A stretch of 40,446 bases of DNA from Jiangella asiatica (GTDB lineage: Bacteria; Actinomycetota; Actinomycetes; Jiangellales; Jiangellaceae), in assembly GCF_004349065.1 (NCBI RefSeq), contig NZ_SMKZ01000059.1:1-40446 (forward strand). Reading direction: 5' to 3'. Shown here in pieces: positions 35,183 through 40,446 of this stretch. The translations under genes and the position numbers were made by a program. The notes under the pieces are model-generated. The model was not told where the DNA came from and did not search any database. It saw only the letters and a program-made list of their open reading frames with translations. Each line of letters starts with the position of its first letter. The first letter of the stretch is position 1.

Positions 35183-35707
35183 ATGCTGGCGAACGACGAG
35201 GCGTCGTTCCGCGAGTTCGTCGACGCCCGCAGCACCCGGCTGCTGCGCACGGCGTTCCTGCTGACCGGCGACTGGCACCTGGCCGAGGATCTCGTCCAGG
35301 AGACGCTGGTCAAGCTCTATGTCGTGTGGCGGCGGGTCACGCGGCGCGACGACAACGAGCCCTACGCCCGCAAGACGCTCGTCAACACCTACATCGACAG
35401 CACTCGCCGGCCGTGGCGGCGCGAGCACGCCGTCGAGGCCGTCCCGGACCGGATCGGTACCGGCGATCCGGCTGACCGCGGTGACCCCGGGACGCGGGAC
35501 CGGCTGCTCGCGGCGCTGGCCGGGGTGCCGCCCCGGCAGCGGGCGGTTCTGGTGCTGCGATTCTGGGAGGACCTCTCGGTCAACCAGGTCGCCGAGCTGC
35601 TCGGCTGCAGCTCCGGCAACGTCAAGAGCCAGACTGTGCGCGGCCTGGAACGGCTGCGCCAGGTCCTCGGCCCGCAGGTACTCGCGACTCTGGAGGAGCA
35701 GCGATGA
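35183..35707 (+). CDS. SigE-family ECF RNA polymerase sigma factor, copy 2
   Basis: A 174-residue ECF sigma factor that parallels copy 1 along its whole length without gaps. Shared blocks include LLRTA-LLTGDWH, AEDxVQETLxKLYVxWRRV, YIDSTRRPWRREH, RQRAVxVLRFWEDLSVxQVAELL and CSSGNVKSQT. The differences concentrate in the linker between regions 2 and 4 and at the C-terminus. GGTGGAGGG precedes the ATG. The stop overlaps the next gene by ATGA. The identical operon layout shows a tandem duplication of a two-gene unit. The DNA-contacting parts are nearly unchanged, so both factors may read the same promoters. Confidence 0.93.
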   Translation: MLANDEASFREFVDARSTRLLRTAFLLTGDWHLAEDLVQETLVKLYVVWRRVTRRDDNEPYARKTLVNTYIDSTRRPWRREHAVEAVPDRIGTGDPADRGDPGTRDRLLAALAGVPPRQRAVLVLRFWEDLSVNQVAELLGCSSGNVKSQTVRGLERLRQVLGPQVLATLEEQR

Positions 35708-36894
35708 CCGACCCGGTGTTGAAGGGGTTGTTCAGGACGGCTCTGTCCGACGACCCGGTGCCCGAGGTGTCAGCGGACGAGATCATCGCCCGCGGGCGGG
35801 CGCGTCGTCGGCGCAACCGTCGTGGATGGACCGCTGCTGGAGGTGCACTGGCCGTGGCGGCCACGGCAGCCGCTGTTCTGGTGGCGTCGTACCTGCCCGG
35901 TCCGGTCGACGGCCAAGTGGCCCGGCCCCCGGCCGATCCGCGTCCGGACGCGAGCGTGGATCCGTCCGTGAACGCCGACCCACTCCGTGCCGAGCTGTGG
36001 GAGGCGGTGGCCGGCGCACTCCCAGAGGAAGCCGACGACATCGCCGTGACCGCGCACCCGGGTGAGTTGGGGCTGCAGCTGAACCTCACGGTGTTCGGTC
36101 AGCTGGTGGTCATGGAGGTCTTCCTGCAGGAGGCACGGCCCGACCTGGAGCCGCTTGACTGCGACCAACTGCGGTCCGTCCCATCGGTGGAGGAAGGCTC
36201 GTGCGAGGACGGACGTGACTCCGAGGACCGCTGGCGCGTGTCGTTCGACGGGCTGCACCAGTTCACCCTCCTCGAGGGAGGGTCGGCCGCGTCGGGTGTG
36301 ACCTGGGACGTGATGCCGGCGCCCGACACGATAACCGAGCCGGCCGTCGCGGAATCGGCGGGCGATCCAACGGAGCCGGCCTTCACCAGCGAGCAGGCGG
36401 ACGCCGTGGCGGACGCCGCCTGGTCTGTCGGCGCACAGCACCCTTCCGAGGAGCTGATCCGAGGCGTCGACCTGGAGGCCACCGCCGCCAACTGGTCGGT
36501 CGCCCGGGCGACCCTGGAGGCAGACATCGGCCGGGGACCGCTCACCTACGTGGGTCCCGGCGGCACCGAACCCGCCGTGGAGATCACCGACCCGGAGCAC
36601 CAGGTCGGGACCGTGTCGGCCACCTACCGTGCCGAGGACGGCACCGAGGTCGAGCTCGTAATCCGCCAGGTGCCGCGCTTCTACGACGAAATCTGCTACG
36701 AGGAGATCGCGGTATGCGACCGGCTCACCAACTTGTCCTACGCGACCGGCGACCCGGTGATCGACGAGTCGCGGACCGGGAGGCTGGCGGTCGGCCAACG
36801 CTCGGCAGCCTGGCTGTACGTCACCGCGCCTGACGTGCTGGCGATCGAACTCTGGTCAGCGGTGTCCAACGCGGAGGTGTGGATCGGCGAGTGA
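35704..36894 (+). CDS. Membrane-anchored partner (probable anti-sigma factor), copy 2
   Basis: A 396-residue single-pass protein. The cytoplasmic segment (MTDPVLKGLFRTALSDDP, then ADEIIARGRARRRRNRRG) clearly matches copy 1, and one helix lies at about 45-65. The outer domain of about 330 residues shares scattered motifs with copy 1 (ELWEAV, VFLQEARPDLEPL with LQESRPDLPEF, EDRWR with QDRWR, ADAAWSVGAQH with AEAAWSVGAEH, ELI-RGVDLEA with ELVSGWDMAA) but has otherwise diverged. So the inner part is conserved and the outer part varies, as expected if the two sense different signals while controlling related sigma factors. Function is inferred. Confidence 0.75.
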   Translation: MTDPVLKGLFRTALSDDPVPEVSADEIIARGRARRRRNRRGWTAAGGALAVAATAAAVLVASYLPGPVDGQVARPPADPRPDASVDPSVNADPLRAELWEAVAGALPEEADDIAVTAHPGELGLQLNLTVFGQLVVMEVFLQEARPDLEPLDCDQLRSVPSVEEGSCEDGRDSEDRWRVSFDGLHQFTLLEGGSAASGVTWDVMPAPDTITEPAVAESAGDPTEPAFTSEQADAVADAAWSVGAQHPSEELIRGVDLEATAANWSVARATLEADIGRGPLTYVGPGGTEPAVEITDPEHQVGTVSATYRAEDGTEVELVIRQVPRFYDEICYEEIAVCDRLTNLSYATGDPVIDESRTGRLAVGQRSAAWLYVTAPDVLAIELWSAVSNAEVWIGE

Positions 36895-36905
36895 CCGGGT
36901 GCCGA

Positions 36906-37736
36906 TCAGCCGGCGAGCAGCTCGACCTCGTCGCCGACACGGATGACGCCGGTGCCGTCGGGGACGAGGTTGAGGCCGAACCAGACCTTGCCGTCCCAGC
37001 GCCGGTGCCGGGCCAGGGTGCGCAGCGGCTCCTTGCCCTTGGTCAGTGAGTCGGGGTCGATCGTCGTCAGCACACACCGGTCGCACAGCTTGGCCGCACG
37101 GAACGGCACGTCGCCGACGCGCAGCCGCTGCCAGGTGTCCTCCGCGAACGGCTCGGACCCGTCGACCACCACGCTCGGGCGGAACCGGCGCATCGGCAGC
37201 GGCTGGTCGGGCGGTGCCTCGCCGCGCAGCAGTGCCTCCTCGACGACCCAGTCGTTGAGCTGCCGCAGCGACGCCGTCGTGGCCATCAGCAGCGGGAAAG
37301 CGTCGGCGAAGCTGACGCGGTCGGCCGGAAGGCCGTACCGCGGGTCGACGGGCCGGCGGCCGGGGTCGTCGAGCCACACCAGCCGCACGTCGCGCTCGAC
37401 CAGGCCGGACAGCCAGGCATCGGCCTCGGGGCTGGGATGCACCGCGTCCAGCTTCGACCGCCACACCTGGACCGGGACGAGCTCGTCGCAGCCGGCCGCG
37501 TCCACCGTCAGGTCGTCGGCGTGCGGGTCGGACAGCAGCACCCGGCCGGTGCCCAGCGCCGTTGCCGTCACCGACAGCAGGGCCGGCACGATGCGAGCGG
37601 TGACGACGTAGCCGTCGGCGTCGACGACCATCCAGCGCCGGTCGTGCGCGAGGCCCCACGGCTCGACGACGGCCTCGTCCACGGGGCGCAGCCGGGTGGA
37701 CTTGACGGGGAAGAGGTTCAGCTCGGCGACGCGCAC
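36906..37736 (-). CDS. MOSC domain protein
   Basis: A 276-residue protein with an N-terminal MOSC beta-barrel domain (about 1-120; MRVAELNLFPVKSTR, GLAHDRRWMVVDADG) and a C-terminal MOSC domain (about 130-270; VSFADAFPLLMATTASL, FRPSVVVDGSEPFAEDTW, CDRCVLTTIDPDSLTKGKEP, then GKVWFGLNLVPDG). The Cys in LCDRCVLTTID (about 215) is the residue that binds molybdenum cofactor in related mARC-type proteins. Such proteins move Mo/S or reduce N-hydroxylated compounds; the bacterial substrate is not known. The start is GTG 37734-37736, with TAGCGT 6 nt upstream and no ribosome-binding site. Confidence 0.88.
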   Translation of the reverse strand: MRVAELNLFPVKSTRLRPVDEAVVEPWGLAHDRRWMVVDADGYVVTARIVPALLSVTATALGTGRVLLSDPHADDLTVDAAGCDELVPVQVWRSKLDAVHPSPEADAWLSGLVERDVRLVWLDDPGRRPVDPRYGLPADRVSFADAFPLLMATTASLRQLNDWVVEEALLRGEAPPDQPLPMRRFRPSVVVDGSEPFAEDTWQRLRVGDVPFRAAKLCDRCVLTTIDPDSLTKGKEPLRTLARHRRWDGKVWFGLNLVPDGTGVIRVGDEVELLAG

Positions 37737-37742
37737 CCGTCA

Positions 37743-37748
37743 ACGCTA
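37743..37748 (-). promoter_or_regulatory. -10 element for the MOSC gene (leaderless)
   Basis: TAGCGT on the minus strand lies 6 nt before GTG 37736 and overlaps the last codon of the neighbouring kinase gene. Confidence 0.4.
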
Positions 37749-38369
37749 GCCCAGGCCCGAGTCCGCGTGCGCCGGCGTATCGGCCACCACGACCTCGAGC
37801 TCCGGATCGTGGGGGAGCCGGGACGCGGTCTCCAGCCGCAGGTCGGCCCGGTCGCGGGTGCGCTCGGCGGCGAACAGTGCGTCCTCCTGGCGGGCCCAGC
37901 GCTCCCAGTGCGGCCCGAAGCCGTCGCCGTCGCGGGCGATGCCGCGGTCCTTGCGCACGTCGTGCGGCGCCTCCACCCAGATGATCAGCGCCAGGGCAGC
38001 CGCTGCGCGGGTGGGCGCGCTGCCGCAGCCTTCGACGAGGACCACCGGGGCCGGCGGGACGTCGACCCACTCCGCGTAGGCGTCGCCGTACCAGTCCCAG
38101 CGCCGGTACCGCGCCGGGCGGCCCGCCGCCAGCGGCAGCAGCACCTGGTCGGCGACGGCGTCGGATCCGGCCGCGAGCCCGTCCCAGCCGGGGTAGAGGT
38201 CGTCCAGGTGCACCACCGGGGCGTCGTCCAGCCGCGTCGACAGCCGCGCCGCCAGCGTCGTCTTGCCCGAGCCGGCCGGTCCGTCGATGGCCACCACCGT
38301 CGTCGGCCCGCGCCGCGGCGGCGTCGCCCGGATGCGGCCGGCCACGGCGTCCAGCGTCACCACGCGCAC
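37746..38369 (-). CDS. Uridine kinase-like P-loop NTPase
   Basis: A 207-residue P-loop kinase of the uridine kinase/phosphoribulokinase type. Walker A is GPAGSGKT (about 30-37), followed by VVHLDDLYPGWDGL (about 52-65) with the acidic residues that sit near the phosphate acceptor. PAPVVLVEGCGSAP (about 106-119) is the second conserved strand, and RDGDGFGPHWERWARQE (about 151-167) the lid. The substrate is not certain: such actinobacterial proteins are usually annotated simply as uridine kinase-like. The GTG at 38367-38369 lies 6 nt after TACCCT, so a longer frame reaching 38549 is rejected. It ends 9 bp before the MOSC start. Confidence 0.82.
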   Translation of the reverse strand: MRVVTLDAVAGRIRATPPRRGPTTVVAIDGPAGSGKTTLAARLSTRLDDAPVVHLDDLYPGWDGLAAGSDAVADQVLLPLAAGRPARYRRWDWYGDAYAEWVDVPPAPVVLVEGCGSAPTRAAAALALIIWVEAPHDVRKDRGIARDGDGFGPHWERWARQEDALFAAERTRDRADLRLETASRLPHDPELEVVVADTPAHADSGLG

Positions 38370-38375
38370 GGTTCG

Positions 38376-38381
38376 AGGGTA
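38376..38381 (-). promoter_or_regulatory. -10 element for the uridine kinase-like gene (leaderless)
   Basis: TACCCT on the minus strand lies 6 nt before GTG 38369, in the 16-bp gap after the amino-acid deaminase/aldolase gene. Confidence 0.4.
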
Positions 38382-38385
38382 TGGC

Positions 38386-39669
38386 TCAGAGGAACGTCTT
38401 GCCGTCGCCGCGGTAGGTGGCGACGGTGTCGACCAGCCGCTCGCCGCGCACCAGGTAGTAGGAGTCGAACCGCTCGGACAGCTCGCCGGCCTTGCCGTGG
38501 CGGAACCAGACGCGGTCGCCGATGGCGAGGTCGTCGGCGGGGGAACCAAGCAGCGGCGTCTGCGCCTCGCCGGCGCCCTCGGAGCGGTCCAGCGTCAGGC
38601 CCTCCGGCAGCCACGGCACCGGCAGGCGGTCTTCGCCGGCCGCGCCGCTGGCGATGTAGCCGCCGCCGGCGACCGTGACGATGCCCGGCCCCGGCCGGCG
38701 CACCACCGGAACCGCGAAGAACGCGGCCGGCCGCGGCGAGAAGCTCGTATAGCCGTCGAACAGCCGCGGCGCCAGCAGCCCGGACCCGGCGGTGACCTCG
38801 GTGATGGACAGGTCGGAGACGGTTCGCTCGATGGAGCCGCTGCCGCCGCCATTGACGAACTCCAGGTCGGCGACCTTGCGGACGGCCTCGACCGCGGCGA
38901 TGCGCCGCTCGGTCAGCTCCGACCACGAGCGGCGCTGCATGGACCGGATCAGCCGGCCCCGCCAGGCGTGCCCGGGCGGCGCGTCCTGGACGCCGGCGAT
39001 CTGCGACTCGTACCCCAGGAGCCCCACCAGCCGGAACCCCGGCCGCGAATCCACCACCTGCGCCAACCGCACGATGTCGTCGACGCTGTGCAGCGGGGAG
39101 CGCTTCGCGCCGACCCGGACCCGCCCTCCGGCCGGCCGCCAGGACAGGTCCAGCTCGAGACAGACCCGCACCTCCGCGCGGCCGTCGGTCGGCGCCACCG
39201 CGTCGACCAGGTCGAGCTGCGCGACGTCGTCGACCATCAGCGTCACGGCCTCGGCCAGCTCCTCGTCGCCGGCCAGCCGGGACAGCCCGCGCCGGTCGGC
39301 ACTGGGGTACCCGACGACGACGTCCCGGCTCAGCTCGGTGCCAGCCAGCCACAACGCCTCGGCCAGCGTCAGCGCGAGAACGCCGTCGTAGCCGTCGCGG
39401 GCCAGCACGTCGCGCAGCAGCGACCGGCTGCGCAGCGACTTGCTGGCGACCCGGATCGGCTTGCCGGCGGCCCGGCGCACCAGGTCGGCGGCGTTGACCT
39501 CCCAAGCGTCAATGTCGATGGCGGCGAGTGGAGCCTCGAAGCCGGCCGTAGCGGTGTTGAGCCGGTGGCGCAGGTCAGCCCGGGAGCTCGCCGGCGGCGG
39601 CGCGGGCGTGGACTCCGTCGGCGGGGGCGGTAGGTCTGGCACGGTGGCTTCAGGCACGGTGATCTCCAC
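38386..39669 (-). CDS. PLP-dependent amino acid deaminase/aldolase (alanine racemase-fold)
   Basis: A 427-residue enzyme of the fold-type III PLP family (alanine racemase N-terminal barrel), related to D-threonine aldolase and D-serine dehydratase. The PLP lysine is Lys77 in IRVASKSLRS. VNGGGSGSIERT (about 271-282) would bind the PLP phosphate, and VTAGSGLLAPRLFDGY follows. The C-terminal beta domain includes AGGGYIASGAAG and IGDRVWFRHGKAGELSERF, which in the related enzymes carries metal-binding His/Cys residues. The exact D-amino acid substrate is open. The Pro-rich first about 30 residues are probably disordered. It starts at GTG 39667-39669, with TAAGGA 6 nt upstream. Confidence 0.85.
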   Translation of the reverse strand: MEITVPEATVPDLPPPPTESTPAPPPASSRADLRHRLNTATAGFEAPLAAIDIDAWEVNAADLVRRAAGKPIRVASKSLRSRSLLRDVLARDGYDGVLALTLAEALWLAGTELSRDVVVGYPSADRRGLSRLAGDEELAEAVTLMVDDVAQLDLVDAVAPTDGRAEVRVCLELDLSWRPAGGRVRVGAKRSPLHSVDDIVRLAQVVDSRPGFRLVGLLGYESQIAGVQDAPPGHAWRGRLIRSMQRRSWSELTERRIAAVEAVRKVADLEFVNGGGSGSIERTVSDLSITEVTAGSGLLAPRLFDGYTSFSPRPAAFFAVPVVRRPGPGIVTVAGGGYIASGAAGEDRLPVPWLPEGLTLDRSEGAGEAQTPLLGSPADDLAIGDRVWFRHGKAGELSERFDSYYLVRGERLVDTVATYRGDGKTFL

Positions 39670-39764
39670 AGCGAATCCTTACCAGATCAGGGCGATCGTG
39701 GCCATGGGGGCAACGCCGACAATCGGCGGGTGAACCCCATCCTGCCGCAGGTTACTGGAGCCCT

Positions 39765-39770
39765 TAGTCT
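39765..39770 (+). promoter_or_regulatory. -10 element for the SixA-type gene (leaderless)
   Basis: TAGTCT lies 7 nt before ATG 39778, which has no ribosome-binding site. Confidence 0.45.
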
Positions 39771-39777
39771 GACGTAG

Positions 39778-40287
39778 ATGGCGAGGACCCTGGTATTGAT
39801 CCGGCACGCCAAGGCGGCGTCGCCCGGCGGGCTGCCCGACCACGAGCGTCCCCTGGCCGGTCAGGGCCGTCGCGACGCACCCGTGGCCGGCCGATGGCTG
39901 CGGTCGCAAGGCGTGTCGCCGCAGGTCGCGATCGTGTCCGGGGCGGTGCGCACCCGTCAGACGTATCGGCTGCTGGCCGCCGAGCTGGCCGACCCGCCGG
40001 AGCCGGTCGTCACCGACGACGTCTACTACGCCGGCGCCGGCGACCTGCTCGAGCTCGTGCGCGCGCTACCGGTCGAGGCCTCGAGTGCGATGGTCGTGGC
40101 GCACAATCCGGGCATCGGCATGCTGGCCGGCGCCCTCGACGACGGCACGTCGCAGGTTCCCGCCGGCGATCGCCCGCGCGGCGGCTTCCCGACCTCGTCG
40201 GTCGCGGTCTTCTCCGTCGACGGCGACTGGGCGGCGGTCGACCCCGGTGCGGCCCGCCTCGTCGCCTTCACCGTCGCCCGCGGCTGA
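39778..40287 (+). CDS. SixA-type phosphohistidine phosphatase (histidine phosphatase superfamily)
   Basis: A 169-residue member of the small SixA branch of the histidine phosphatase superfamily. The phosphate pocket is LIRHAKA with Arg9 and catalytic His10, then Arg58 in SGAVRTRQT and the second His at 109 in VVAHNPG. In E. coli SixA removes phosphate from histidine in phosphotransfer proteins; the target here cannot be told, and other small phosphoesters are possible. It is full length. It is divergent from the PLP enzyme gene, and its start is set by a -10 hexamer 7 nt upstream. Confidence 0.9.
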   Translation: MARTLVLIRHAKAASPGGLPDHERPLAGQGRRDAPVAGRWLRSQGVSPQVAIVSGAVRTRQTYRLLAAELADPPEPVVTDDVYYAGAGDLLELVRALPVEASSAMVVAHNPGIGMLAGALDDGTSQVPAGDRPRGGFPTSSVAVFSVDGDWAAVDPGAARLVAFTVARG

Positions 40288-40446
40288 CCTGCCACCGTCG
40301 GCCTCGCTGGTCCCGCCGTCGCGCCAGGCCTCCAGCCGTCTCATCACCAGGCCTGCCCGACCCTCATGAGGCTTGCAAGCATGGTGCGACACGAGATTTC
40401 GTGCTGAACGTGATCATTTCGGGACCACTGGGGGAGTCAGCGGACG
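40288..40446. other. Right edge, no gene recognised
   Basis: About 160 bp after the SixA-type gene. No frame with a start signal or family motif is seen. The last 60 bases are somewhat richer in A/T and may precede a gene outside the window. Confidence 0.4.

Overview
The window is chromosomal DNA from a very GC-rich actinomycete. Third codon positions are almost all G or C, many genes start with GTG or TTG, several genes look leaderless, and the gene order 'TPR protein - HAD phosphatase - small protein - tlyA - nadK - recN - (insert) - steA - steB - ... - pyrG' matches the conserved actinobacterial block known from Mycobacterium tuberculosis Rv1691-Rv1699. Family or genus is not decided by what I can see; no tRNA, rRNA, IS element or CRISPR array was recognised.

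Layout. 1-1.7 kb: an aminoglycoside-phosphotransferase-fold gene, a broken frame at the left edge, and about 0.5 kb with no gene. 1.7-10 kb: a TPR protein with a huge Arg/Gly/Asp-rich tail, a short SSB-like protein, a convergent DUF1015 gene, then the HAD phosphatase, tlyA, nadK and recN. 10-12.9 kb: small membrane-protein genes (YciC/GDPD-type membrane fragment, unknown protein, RDD protein, K+ channel, PLDc_N-SHOCT protein) sitting between recN and steA. 13-18.7 kb: a tightly coupled cell-envelope operon: steA, steB, a MraY/WecA-like phosphoglycosyl transferase, a MurJ-like flippase and a GT4 glycosyltransferase, closed by a strong hairpin. 19-20.8 kb: pyrG, preceded by a possible leaderless 44-codon upstream ORF. 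20.8-26.8 kb: accessory stress and efflux genes: a TetR/MFS divergent pair with a visible operator, then a leftward DGPF protein - ECF42-type sigma factor - MFS exporter - DUF899 block with a matching ECF42 promoter inside. 27-33.1 kb: rpe, a SnoaL-like gene, an FMN riboswitch, ribD-ribE-ribBA-ribH, hisE-hisG. 33.15-33.21 kb: a perfect 60-bp palindrome. 33.2-36.9 kb: two tandem copies of a SigE-family sigma factor plus membrane partner, each behind the same GCAACC-N17-CGT promoter. 36.9-40.3 kb: MOSC protein, uridine-kinase-like protein, a PLP amino-acid deaminase/aldolase and a SixA-type phosphatase.

Most notable: (i) the duplicated sigma/partner modules with a shared candidate autoregulatory promoter; (ii) the ECF42 regulon visible in a single locus; (iii) the steAB operon carrying its own MraY-like, MurJ-like and glycosyltransferase genes, which could be a dedicated lipid-linked glycan route; (iv) the spacer-free 60-bp palindrome after hisG; (v) a recurrent 'TAnnnT - 6 to 8 nt - GTG/ATG' arrangement that marks leaderless transcripts at about ten genes. 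All function calls come from reading motifs and gene order; no database search was run.
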